A stretch of DNA of 64,000 bases from contig JAGTTD010000019.1 in NCBI GenBank assembly GCA_018398585.1, positions 4,749,702 to 4,813,701 on the forward strand, given 5' to 3'. The translations under genes and the position numbers were made by a program. Under the pieces are notes generated by a model. The model searched no databases. It was not told the origin of the DNA and saw only the letters and a list, made by a program, of their open reading frames with translations. Shown piece after piece: positions 1 to 11,116 of the stretch. The stretch is from Simmondsia chinensis (lineage: Eukaryota > Streptophyta > Magnoliopsida > Caryophyllales > Simmondsiaceae). The stretch's first letter is position 1; each line of letters starts with the position of its first letter.

Positions 1-584
1 TCTCATGTTTTCATACTTTGCTATCAATTCTAACCTCTAATTTACAAGGCCGAAGATATGTACTAGGATCACTTGAGTTGTTTGGGCAAATGTTCTACTG
101 GCGCTCCTACCCGGCAATTAAAAAGTGCACATTAGCGGTCCCATCAAGTTAATGCTATGGACGACTGTCAATAATATTGTACGTATTCATGCAACGGTGA
201 AATCGTTCTTTGGAATAGTGATTTTCTCCATGACACGGTCTCAACATGTTTATAAGATTTTTTTCAAGTACTCTTTCCTTTGTTGTGTTTGAATATTAGT
301 TATCCCTATTCACTACATTTCTAATATCTCTTTTTTCCATATATAAAAAGATGTCGATTCGTGTAAGTCTATCTCAAATATAAGCTAATCTTTACAAGGG
401 AGCCGTGTCTTGACAGTCAAAGTTACGGAAGTGTTTGTTTTATCAAATAACAAGGTCTAGTGGATTGCCAGAATTAAAGTTGGTTAGAAATTCATGTAGA
501 TAATGAATTGTTAAGAGTATAAAATCATTTATGAGCATTCACCTATCAACTTAAACTACATATAAGTCATAGTGCAAGCTCTCT
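1..584. other. Upstream spacer with a TRIM-B LTR fragment
   Basis: I see no gene here. Around 507-560 the sequence follows the plus-strand LTR of the small TRIM family seen intact at 33338..33629 (gagtataaaat, then cacctatcaacttaaac), but it is degraded and lacks clear ends. Positions 564-584 form the left target-site duplication of the SINE that follows. Confidence 0.4.
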
Positions 585-729
585 TCAGGTTGGGGGCACT
601 GGGAAACAGCCTCTCTTTAGATTGACACTCTGAAGGGGGAAGACTGCGTACATCCGCCGCCCCCCCCCCCCCCCCCCGGGGACCCTACTTAGGCGGGAGC
701 CCTTAAGGCAATGGATATGTTCAAAGAAA
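585..729 (+). mobile_element. Au-type SINE body without a head, containing an 18-C run
   Basis: The body reads GGAAACAGCCTCTC, then GACTGCGTACATCC, then CGGGAGCCC, the signature of the plant Au SINE 3' region. A long target-site duplication flanks it: 564..584 and 730..750 agree at 19 of 21 bases (aagtcatagtRcaagct). The copy begins at TCAGGTTGGGGG. In the composite copies at 39.8 and 45.0 kb that point is the junction between the 5S-like head and the Au body, so this copy is the body alone. A run of 18 C lies at 660..677. Confidence 0.85.
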
Positions 730-1020
730 AAGTCATAGTACAAGCTATCTGCCAAAAATTATATTTATCACTTTCAAACCCAACATGTTGATGAGTATCA
801 ATGAATTAACTATCTCAAAAACTTAAACTATAAAGAACAAAAATTAAGTGCTTGTTGATCAAAAACAAAACAAAAAAAAGAAAAAAAGTGCTTGTGCTTA
901 TATTTAATTTGTATTTCATCAATTTCATAACATGAACGTAGTACATAGTATTTTTATCAATGAATTTTTCTCGCCTCAGCACAGACTATACAGACCCAGT
1001 GCAATCGAACCCACCAAAAA

Positions 1021-1432
1021 GGTGTCGAACCGGGTCAGGCCTCATGAGCCGACTTGTCATAAAGCTTGAAAGGTTCAACTCACTTTGAGCTCGAGCCAGC
1101 CAAGCCGGCTCATTTAGTTTATCGAGTCGAACCTGAGCCTAATGAAGCTTGAGCTTGTACGCTCGCGAGATTAAGCGAGCCTTCCTTAGTATAATATATT
1201 TGATTAAATATGCCTAACGTAGCCAAATTTGAGCATAAATGAGCCAAACCCGAGTTTAACAAGCCCAAACGAGCCTAGATTGAGCTTAAATGATCCGAAA
1301 TATTGCAAGCTTAATTTGAAATTGGTTGGGCGTTAGATCGGACGGAGCCGGATCCAAACTTTTGACGAGTCAAGCTTGAGCTTGAACTTTCCGAGCTCGG
1401 CGAGTTTGGAGTCGAGCCCGATACACCCCTAA
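1021..1432. mobile_element. Non-autonomous hAT-like element, GAGCC-rich family
   Basis: The stretch repeats words such as GAGCCGAGC, TTGAGCCTAAATGAGCC and CGAGCTCG and ends in ACACCCCTAA, the terminal motif of hAT-like elements. The same internal order (a gagcc block, then taatataatatatttgcttaaatatgcc, then more gagcc blocks) recurs at 28225..28454 and 31437..31785, so it is a dispersed family. No ORF is present. The outer ends here are approximate. Confidence 0.6.
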
Positions 1433-1627
1433 GTCAGATGCAAACAAGTAGATCTCTGCCCAACAGTCTTCCCATCACACTATATTATTCATGAAGGCAC
1501 ATATAATTCTGATCACAAAACACCAAAAGCTAACCCATCTCTTTATTCTATACATCATTTCTACCATATAATCTCAAGATATATATTGTCACGAACTCAC
1601 TTACAACCTTATTGTTACAAATTCACC

Positions 1628-4600
1628 TTATCTAGCCTTAAGGGGAGATGATGAGAATCCATCTTCCGATACGTCGAAGAAAAGATCATCGCTTTTACAC
1701 AATGTGTACACAATATCGACCATACTTGGCCTCTTTGAAGGATCCTTGTCGACACACGCGACAGCGACAGCCATTACATTTATAATGCCCTCCATCGAGC
1801 AAGAATCCAGTAGAATTCTCTTGTCCATCCACCCGTTGGCTACTCTATTTGCTCTCTGTTCCTTGTCACCCTCCCATACCGCAAGAGCGCTCATCCAAAG
1901 TGCTCGTCCTTCTTCATCCATGGCTTCCTTGCCCGAGACTAGCTCAAGCAAGACCACCCCGAATGAGAAAACATCCATCTTGGTTGAGACCATGCCATCG
2001 GCCAAGTATTCAGGGGCAATGTACCTGTTAAAATCAAGCGAGAAATATAATAAGGCAACCTAAATATTAAAGTTGTATTATATATATATTGAAGTAAACA
2101 AATAAAATACAAGTTATAGTTTTAGAAGGAATAGGGCTAGAATAATAATAGATTTACGCAAATTAGGCCATACTATGAAAAAACTTTTTTTTTTTTCCGA
2201 AGCACTTTTTGCGTAAGCATGTTTGTAAAAAGTGTTTATCATAGAGGTATTTTTGTCTTAAAAACTTCTAATTTTCACTTTTGCCTCAGCTTTAAAAGAG
2301 AAACACTATTTTTTTGTCTACCTAAAAGCAAAAAAATAGCTTCTACTTTTATTTAAAAACACTTTTTTTTTTTTTTCCTTTTCTGGCCAAACACTCTTCA
2401 AATTTGTAAAAAAAACTTTACCCAAAAAAAAAAACTTTTTCTAGAAAAGAAACTTGACCAAATGGGCTCTTATGTCTACTAAGGAATAGAAATGGAGTAG
2501 TACCCATGTGTGCCAACAATGTGGCGAGTAATGGCATTGCACCCAGACTTGGCTAACCCGAAATTGGCAATCTTGGCACGCATTGTATTGTCAAGGAGAA
2601 TGTTACTACTCTTGATATCTTTGTGAACGACACGAGGCCTCGTATGCTCGTGGATGTACTGGAGGCCATTTGCGACATCAACAGCAATTCGCAATCTCGT
2701 TTTCCAGTTAAGTGTTTCTGACTTGTGTTCATGTAACCATGCATAGAGCGATCCATTCTCAATGTACTCATACACAAGGTAGCAGCTTGCGTCTTCAGGG
2801 TCTATGCAGAAGCCCTCTAGCTTTACTAGATTGCCGTGGTTTACCTTCAAATAATCAAGGGAATGTATTATGCAAGTATCTTGAAATTTGAGCATTTATC
2901 ACTTATATTAATATAATTATATACAAATAAGGACAACAACAACAATCTTAGCAGCTTTTTTTTTTTTTTTTTCCCCCAATAGGTAGCAAGGGCATCATAG
3001 TATGTTATCTAGCGTACCACAACCCTCCACAACTATCAACTATCAGTTAATAGTTAACAATCAAAAACTATCAACCAATAGTCAACAACTAATAGCTAAC
3101 TATGAACTGCCAATGGATAATAGCCAACAGCTCATGTTAAACATAGAATTTCATATCATCAACGACAGCAACAACAACAAACCCAGTGTCTCAAGGGCTC
3201 CCGCATAAGCAAGGTCTTGGGGGGTGGGATGTAGGCAGCCTTACCCCTTCAGGGTGCCACACTAAAGAGAGGCTGTGCCTCAAAAGCTCCCACATATGCA
3301 GTGTCACATAGTGCTAAAAAGCACCAAATTTGATGACTTATTAAGGGAAAGACGAAGTAAGAGCATGCTATTGAAGACGTTGCAACATAATTATATTTGT
3401 CTTTATTCTAGTTTAAAAAGTATAAAAGGAGCTTTTTAGCAGTGTAGGTTTGTCATTCATTAGCTCTTAGTACAATATTAAAAACCGAGTAGTATATGAT
3501 TTTCATGGATGAATAAATGGATAAAACATGCAATCACAAATAAATTTGAATATTGATTAACTTTTTATGATCCATTCGATATGCAATCAAATTAGATACA
3601 TAATTTCCTCATCACATACATTCGAGCCATAATAGATCCAATCTCAATTTCACAGTTAGTTGCTTACAACTTTCAACTAGTTGAAAAGACATTTCCAATG
3701 AGCAAAAGAAAAAGTTCAGAAGGCATTTCCGGTGAAACTATCACGAGGGTTAGTATACTCTACTTTCTTTATCTCTCTCTCTCTTTTAATGTTCTGGGGG
3801 AGGCAGCTATCAAGGAAAATAATAAGCTTAGTAATAGAAAAAGTCTCAAATCAGAGTTGTGATAAAAAATAATATAAATAGTAGGCTACTTAATGAGTTG
3901 ATATGGAACCTCAATTGGACTAGAGTCTCTCATTAATAGTCCACCCTTCTGTTGCAAATCACTAAGGCAAGCAAATTCAAAGACAGATGTTTTGTCCCAT
4001 GGCATGACTTAAGGTTCTGAGGGAATAGAAATTTTCAAAGCCGCTCAGAAGAGTGTTGAGAAGCTTAGTCTATGAGTTTAGCAATGGAAAACGTCCCACA
4101 TCCTTAACTCCTGAACTTAGTTAAGTCTCATGAACTGTCACATTTTCATTACTACTATCCAAGTGACTTAACGAGTACGGAGAGTTGACAAGTAGAGAGA
4201 CAGAAGGCAACAAGAGCGTGCGCTTCCAGAAGCCTAAAGTTTAGTTTGCTTACAGTTTTTGCCTTAGATTTTACAGGTTGTTTTAACATTGTAAATCAGA
4301 TAAAAAGAGAGCTGGAGGGCAATTAGGAGAATAGTTCTATAAATAGGATTGCGTTTAGCCAATTTGGCAGCCTTTCCCCTTTAATAATTAATACTCTCTT
4401 TGCGCTCTCTTGTGTTGTCTTTCTAGAGTTTCAAGTCGGGTTTTCCCATTATATTTTTTAGCTTTGGCAAAAGAATCAAAGGAAGTTCGTTGCTTCGATT
4501 TGCATTCACTATCAAATTCATAGGAAAACTGAAAGAAATGAACGAAATACTGAATAAACACAGAAAGCAACATCAAAGAAGTAAAGAGAGAATATTTCTG

Positions 4601-5751
4601 ACTACCTTCTGAAGAATCTTCAACTCCTCACGGGCATTCCACTTCATCTTTTTAATTGCATAGATTTGTCCATCAATACAACCCTTATAAACAGACCCCT
4701 CAATCAAACATTTCTCATCAAACCCATCAGTACCTTTTCTCAACTCCTCAACCTCAAATACCCTATACTTATCCAAAGTATCAGACACATCTGCCATCAA
4801 ATTCTTCTCCATTTCACCCTTCAAATATCCTCTTTTGCTGCTCTTCGACTGCTCCCCTTTTCTCCTCTCAAAATCCTCTTGCTCCCCTCTCTTCCTCATC
4901 GAAAGCTCCCTAAAAATCAACAACCCACATACCAAAACCAACAAAATCACACAAATCCCCAGCCCAATTGACAACCCAATCACAGCACCCTTGTTTTCTG
5001 TCTTTCTTTCACTCACAGTAGTATTAGTAGCATTAACAATAGGCTGATTCAGTTGAGGAAGCTTACTAACAGGCACAAAGATTGTATCCAAGGGCTGAAC
5101 TTTATTCCCATTAACACCAATTATATCTTGTTGGGTTGCCCCAAACTTTGAAGCAACTGAACTCAAGCTATCAGAAGCCTGGAAAACATAAGAAACCAAG
5201 AATTTGACACCATTTCCCATCTGGGTTTTGTTAGGACACTTACAAAAGATAGGAAAATAAGCATCACTGCCAATAGTCAAATTCGTAGGCACAAGAGTAG
5301 GATTTACAACCTCCACAGACTGATAAGTCGTCAGATTCTCAAAGTGATTGGAAGAAACAAAGTAAAAAGTGTCATCTGGTTTGATTGTGTAGGTGATATT
5401 TGAAAAAGACAGCGCCTTTAAGGTCTGATTTTGAACTGGGTAACACCCACATGAGATGGGCACAAAAAGGGGTTCATTTGGGAGGAGAGGAGAAGCAGGA
5501 GAGGAGATGTTGCTGGGTTTGGAGATCATGAGGCGGCTGACATTGAAGAGGTCACCAACTGACGCAAGGTCAAGGAAGTCAGGCCCCTGGGCGCGGTAGT
5601 AGATGTATGTTTGACATGGGTACGCGGCGCTGGAGGCTGTGGCGTTGCAGGTGTAGCCTGGGGTGCTGGGCTGCGCAGTAGAGATGTGAAGGTAGCACAG
5701 GAAGAGGAAGGAGATGATAGAAGAGAAACAATGGAGGGATTTGGGGTTCAT
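1628..5751 (-). CDS. LysM receptor-like pseudokinase (LYK4/LYK5/LYR3 type)
   Basis: Three exons on the minus strand, 4606..5751, 2504..2844 and 1628..2024, give 627 residues. Junctions are CAGAAG|GTAGTC with TTTGAAG|GTAAAC, and CATGG|GTACTA with TAACAG|GTACAT; both keep the frame. I chose the ATG at 5751 because a signal peptide (about 1-26) follows it directly; an upstream in-frame ATG at 5862 would put 37 basic residues before it. The ectodomain (27-255) has three LysM units and the family's CxC pairs (C101/C103, C170/C172); the membrane helix is about 256-280 and the kinase-like domain about 345-610. Lys367 is kept, but the glycine loop is degenerate (EGSVYKG), HRD reads HKD (456-458) and DFG reads NFG (476-478), so catalysis is unlikely. 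Relatives act as chitin or lipochitooligosaccharide co-receptors at the plasma membrane; which ligand applies here cannot be told. Confidence 0.93.
3170..3300 (-). mobile_element. Au-type SINE in receptor intron 1
   Basis: On the minus strand it ends CACTGGGTTTGTTGTTGTTG, the Au tail, and carries AGGCTGCCTAC-like and CAGCCTCTCTT body motifs. It lies in the 1.76-kb first intron in sense orientation. Its 5' side shows a partial repeat of the tail-proximal segment (ctcaaaagctccc). No 5S-like head is attached. The stretch just before it, about 3000-3130, is a set of degenerate short repeats of the ctattagctaac type, probably another MITE remnant. Confidence 0.75.
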
Positions 5752-5869
5752 TTTTGTGTTGCTTTTGGGTGTTTTGGTTGTGTTTTTGTTGGCTTTGGAG
5801 GTGATTAAGCGAAGTTCATGACGAACAAATGAAATTTGATGTCTTTTTGTGCGAGAATTCACGGGTGGC

Positions 5870-5877
5870 TTATATAA
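5870..5877 (-). promoter_or_regulatory. Probable TATA box of the LysM receptor gene
   Basis: The minus strand reads CATTTATATAAGCC about 120 bp upstream of the chosen ATG, a normal plant spacing with a 5' UTR. The same region upstream of the dead paralogue (29541..29548) keeps a TATAAA core and flanking identity, so the duplication included the promoter. Confidence 0.55.
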
Positions 5878-5879
5878 AT

Positions 5880-6301
5880 GGGGACAGGAGAAAGAAACCC
5901 GGGGTGTTAAAGGCGGCTACGACTTGGTCAGGCGAAGAAATAAAGGGTTAAATTGGATGTTTTCGTCATTATTAAAATTTACCCCTTATTTAACAATAGG
6001 ATAAAATAATATAAAGAAACTAAGAATAATTTTGGTAAATTTTTATTTGATAAATATTTTTGAGTAAAAACATACTCTCATTAATGCATTTAATTTAACT
6101 TCAAATCGCCTAGGAATCGGAGATGGGTGGCAACGGCGGGAGTGGCAACGGTGGTGGTGGTGGTGATCGTTGAGTGGTGGTAGGGCTCCGGATACAATGA
6201 GCCTCTTAGAACCATTGATCAATCTTACTTAAGATCTAATAGTGTAGATTTAATTTTCTCATATTCTCACAGAACTTCCATTCACATTCCAGCGGCTCCA
6301 C
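5880..6301. other. Receptor upstream spacer
   Basis: No gene seen. It contains an AT-rich block and, at about 6122-6180, a GGN-rich low-complexity stretch (ggtggcaacggcggg, then ggtggtggtggtgg). I see no transposon ends. Confidence 0.5.
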
Positions 6302-6348
<47 letters not shown>

Positions 6349-6356
6349 CGCGCGCG
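6302..6356. repeat. Compound microsatellite (TA)n(TG)n(CG)n
   Basis: An alternating purine-pyrimidine tract runs from about nine TA units into about thirteen TG units and then into cacgcgcgcg. Such a sequence can form Z-DNA. It sits directly upstream of the LINE relic. Confidence 0.97.
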
Positions 6357-6404
6357 GCCTACCATCTTGCAATTTCTTTGTAAAATCTTCAACTTAGGTG
6401 GCAC

Positions 6405-7190
6405 ATGGGCTTGAGTGGCATGATCGGAAGACTTGGCCTTAAAAATGGAGATGTGGGCTCGATGTTGCCCCTAAAATTAAATTGTTCCTTCGACAACATT
6501 TTAAAGGATTGCTCTCCACTAGTAAGGAATTATATAGACAATATCTCTAGGAGGAAATGTCCCCAGTGTAATACCGAGAAAGAAGATGTGAATCACCTTT
6601 TCCTTAATTGTGAATTTTGGAGACGATATTGGAATCTGGCGGTTTCTAAGGAGCTAGTTCATTATCCTTGTCAATCTTCTGATTTATTGGAAAAATTCAA
6701 AATCTTTGGGAAAAGAAGATGGGAGTTGGAGAGAGAAGGGTCGTGCAATGGATGTACCTATGTACATGTTGCAATGATAAAAATTTTTCGAGTGGCTAGC
6801 TTAATGCCGTAAAGTTGTCCTATTGGCAAAATTAAAGGCTGTTGAATGGATGATGTGGAATCAGGTGGATAGAGTGAACTAAAGAAGGACTAGGCGTTTA
6901 GAAACTGTATGAAAATAAAGGCCTCCGTTCGTAAAATTTGTGGAGTTAAGTAGACGAAACATGAGAACGGTTGGATTAAGGTGAATTTTGATGGGGCTAG
7001 TAGGAAGGGTACAAGGGTGGCTTGTGACTGTGTTATCCATAATGATGAGTGGAATGTTATAGATTATAAGCGGAAGCATATTGGTGATGCTTTTGTCTTA
7101 GTGGCAGAGGCTCTAGCAGCTCCTGACGGGTTATGGAACTATATCTACAGTGGTTTCAGCATATCTACACGGAGGTGATAACCTATAGGT
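6405..7190 (+). pseudogene. Non-LTR retrotransposon relic: RT zinc-binding region and RNase H fragment
   Basis: The first open stretch (6405..6812) contains CPQC followed by VNHLFLNCEFW, the zf-RVT zinc-binding signature that follows the reverse transcriptase in plant LINE polyproteins. Near 6963 a second stretch reads WIKVNFDGA, then GDAFVLVAEALAA, the start of a plant RNase H (RVT_3) domain with its first Asp and the Glu of AEAL; it then runs off. Frame changes and missing parts separate the two, and no reverse transcriptase core is present. This is a dead 3' remnant of a LINE, or of a host gene derived from one. Confidence 0.75.
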
Positions 7191-7813
7191 TGTGAGGTTT
7201 ACAGGAGAGAGTTGTCCTGTCCTTGGCAATTATGGAAGATATTTGGCTCTTGTTGGACAACTATAATAGTTCGCGTGTTTTCATGTCTATCTGGAAGGCA
7301 AAGGCGGCTGATAGGTGGCTGCTAAAGGCATACAGGAGCACATGGGCCCCAGATCCTCAGACTCGCTTGATTTGAATTTAGTTTGGTTGTTTGTGATGAA
7401 ACACGAAGAAGGTCTATTCTTCAATACATTTTTTAGTGTTTTCTTTATATTTATATATATATATATTATTAGATTTATGAATTTGCCATTCGTCGGAAAT
7501 AATCACATATAGAGTACAAGTGGAAGCAGAAAACAACCAAAAACAGCACACCAAAATTTATATTCAAACTCTCTCTCAACTAGAGGAAAAAACCATGTGA
7601 CCCAAATAGGTGCTTTATTCACTATAAAATTTAAGAATTATAACATCCAACAGTAACCCCTGAATCCCATATTACAATCTCTCATGTTAAATGTGATTAT
7701 TACACAGTAATTCACCAATCATCCTTCAATGCAGATTTAAATAGATAAAGTTAAAAAGAACTCTCTCATCAAACAAAACACCCAAGCATAACTCCCTTCA
7801 TAGTCACCTCACT
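7191..7813. other. Spacer without recognised genes
   Basis: About 7191-7420 may continue the LINE-derived sequence, since it reads as decayed coding DNA (ggaaggcaaaggcggctg). A short (TA)n tract lies near 7451-7470. I see nothing else. Confidence 0.4.
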
Positions 7814-7944
7814 CAACAACAACAGTTCTAATGCCACAAGGGCTCTTGCATAAGTAGGGTCTGAAGGAGTTGGATGTACGGAGCCTTCCCTCTTTAGAGT
7901 GCTATCTTGAAGGGAGGCTGTTTCCAATGATCCCCAACATGAGG
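7814..7944 (-). mobile_element. Au-type SINE, diverged
   Basis: The plus strand begins caacaacaacag and continues through aagggctcttgcataagtag, ggatgtacggagcc and gaagggaggctgtttcc to ccccaacatgagg, the Au body in reverse. It lacks a 5S-like head, and I find no clear target-site duplication. Confidence 0.7.
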
Positions 7945-10707
7945 AGTGTGTCATCATGAAAGCATAGAGCCTAAAAGCATGAGAACAACATAGTATTAAA
8001 GCAATACATAGCACAAGCCAAGCATACGAAACAAAACTCAAGGAAGGTTAACTGCAGGAAAAAAGTCAGCAAGTACGCCAGCACTCCAGTACACCGATAA
8101 ACAAATAAGTGCTCCAATATGTGCGCCAAAGGGGAAGTCAAGACACCTATAATCACTAGTGCAAGCAGTCAAAGATATCCTACTCTAAGCCGCTGCATTG
8201 GCTACCCCTATACTAGCCCTCCACCGCTGCATCACCTCGCTCAAATATCAAAATACAAAAAAACTCTTACAATAATTTTTCTCACCATTTATAACAAAAC
8301 TAAACTTAAATAAATAGAATCAAAGCATTTTTCTTCCTTTTTCTTGTCAATCTCTATTTTCATATAACTTTATTTTTTATTTCCTAATTGTTTTTCTCTT
8401 TTATTTTCTTTTTTTATTTTTTTAATTTTTATTCTTACATATACTAATTTTGAGGTCTAACTTAACGTATGCAAGTGTGGTCAACAATGGATGCTGGAGG
8501 TGGGTCCCAGATGGAGGAAATAAAAGGACAAAGACTTGACTCTGAAATTTAATGAGCCAACCAAGCAAGCCAGCGTATTCTACTTCCCTACTATTTTTCA
8601 CCTTTTTTTGTAAGTTCCATAACTAAGCTTTGAAAGTTTGGTATTATTATTTTGAAAAATTAAATAAATTGGAAAATAAAAAGTGGACTGAACTCTAGAC
8701 TTAAGCACCCAAAAAAAAAAAAAAAAAAAAAAAAAAGTAGAACCCGCGTTTTCAATAGTTGAAACAAAATAAGGCACCGTTCATGCCCCATTTTTTTGTT
8801 AGTTGTCCATATCTATTACTCATATACTTATATGCATACCATTCCTTGCAGGTACAAACTCATACCGATACCTGCAGGCATCCAACGGATCTTTAATACC
8901 CTCCTTGTACCCGCCTCATACCTCCCTAATATAAGTACTAGACAATTTTTCATACCCATTCTTATCAATTGTTTGATACTATTTTTAGAGTTCAGTTATA
9001 TTTTGCTACATCATTAATAAATAAATTATATAATTGAATTTAAATACATACCTTTTACTCGAAAGTTGATTAGATACAAATAGAAGCGAGTATGAAAGAT
9101 ATGAGGTGCGGAGAGACAGGTACAACATTATACTCATACCCGTGGCGCATATGGCCACGTGTTCTCCATTATCTGTTACCCATCTCACTTGTACACATAC
9201 CCACAGATAACGAGGTTTACCCGTTCCATTATCATTCTCACTGGCGATATTGCAGATGCTGCTGAGGCAACTATGACAGTGGCATTACATAAGGTGAATA
9301 TAGCATTAAATTTCTAGTACACACACTATACCTAATTTGAATATATAACAAAAATTATAAAGCACCAATTATTCATATACCTAGTCCACCTATGGTTCAT
9401 GCCTCCATGAAAATTTCTTTATTTTTTTCCTTTTGTTGTGGGGCCTTGTACTTGGAGGATTAGGGTCATCAATGAGCGATAATGGTTCATAAGAGTTAAT
9501 CCTGATCTAACTTGTGAGCTTAAAAAGGTCCAATAAAGCAAAGCATGTCTATATCGAGCCTAAAAGAGGTGATGTTAGCTGAAAGCTCACAATCAAGTAG
9601 CAGTATTGGTTTGGGCTAAGTTTTGACTGGATCAGTATATGAAGAGTCCATTGTTTAGCATCCATTTATTTTGATGAGAAACCTTTTTTTTTTAATCTCA
9701 ATTCTATTGTTTCTTAGCATAATTTTATAGCAACAACAACAAATGCGGATCATGTTTTCCACCATTTAGAGGAAATTGACTTCCCCTCAATAAAAGGGAA
9801 AAACATTCACCTTCACAGAGGAGAAAACGTTGTTCGTAGTAATTTTGTGTCATATACTTGACTTCAATCTCAACTTGATTGGGTATGAACTATTAGAATA
9901 CATAAAAATTAGGATTTCATATGTTATATTCCTGCTTTACCCCTAGAGTCAACCTAACCCTAAGAATACTTTATGTCATTTATCTTTTCCCTTTTGCCTA
10001 TATAAAGGCCCTTATGTATTTACTCTCAATATCAGTCAATAACATTGATCATTATTCACATGAGCTTCATACAAATTCATAAAATAAAAAATAATGTTCT
10101 TTTACTTACAAATACAAAAATAATTTTAAAAAATAATTTTTTTTAATTTTAATAAAAAAAGAAAATATTTTTCGAAGAAAGATTTGTACGAAAAATTGTT
10201 TCCTATTAGAACTAAGTATAATCTTAATCTCATATTCTCCGGTATGCAGTCTTCTGTTGCGAAGTCTAATTCAGACCAATTCAATCCAATCTAATCAAAC
10301 CACGAATTAATATTTACCCTTACCCATTTGTTGCTACAAGCATATCAATGAAAATATCTCATACGACTTGAAGTCAAGCACATTAATGTGATCAAGTCAA
10401 GCAATAAAAAACATAAAGAGAACAAATTTCCAAGTGCTCCACACAAGAAGCACATAGGCCAGATGGACCTTTGCGTATACGAGTGGATCCACATCTCGGT
10501 TTCCGATTTGTCCCAATAATTGAGTGGTAGTTAGCCTACTAGGAACTCGGTTTCGTACATGACATTTCTCTCCCCCTAGGCATTACTAATGTAAAAAAGA
10601 ATACATTAGAATCCACGTAAACAATAAAGAAGAAATTAATAAAATTTAAAAGCTCAACACAAACTTAAAAGGACAAAATTTTAGGGTTTAAATAACGAGT
10701 TATTTAT
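7945..10707. other. Repeat-rich spacer without a gene
   Basis: This holds a poly-A tract at about 8709-8735. Between about 8770 and 9240 there are dispersed tacccgtt, catacccat and tacctgcagg motifs in both orientations, typical of a decayed hAT-like element. Near 9900-10070 there is an LTR-like end (tttgcctatataaaggcccttatgt followed by a promoter-like AT block). None of these has both ends recognisable, and no ORF here shows protein-family signatures. Confidence 0.4.
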
Positions 10708-11116
10708 ATCGTTAGGTCCATGATGATTTTAAGTTTTGTTTAGATTGGTCCTTTATTTTTCTGTTTGTTCAAAATGGTTCCTATAGCGTTTTTAATTTAC
10801 TTTTTTTTTTTTGTGTTCAAAACCGTTTTTAGTGCTTGTAACTTTGTTTAATTAATCTCTCACCTTTTCTTTTGTTCCAATAGTCCATGATGTATTATTT
10901 TATGACAAAATTGGTTCTTAATTTTTTAATTTTTACTTAATTTTGGTTAATGGGTGGAGGAATAGTTTTGTCATAAAATAAAACTGTATGAACCATTTTG
11001 AACAAAAGAAAAGATAAGGGATTAATTTGAACAAAGTTATAAATATCAGGAACCATTTTGAAAAAAAAAAAGAAGAAAGACCAATTTGAATAAACCTAAA
11101 AATATCAGGGGCTAAT
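10708..11116. repeat. Fold-back MITE
   Basis: The left arm (aggtccatgatgatttt, then agattggtccttta, then ttcaaaatggttcc) is repeated in inverted form in the right arm (ggaaccattttga, then agaccaatttga, then atatcaggggctaatgatg). The whole could fold into one long imperfect hairpin with arms near 180-200 bp. It has no coding capacity. Outer limits are accurate only to a few bases. Confidence 0.7.
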
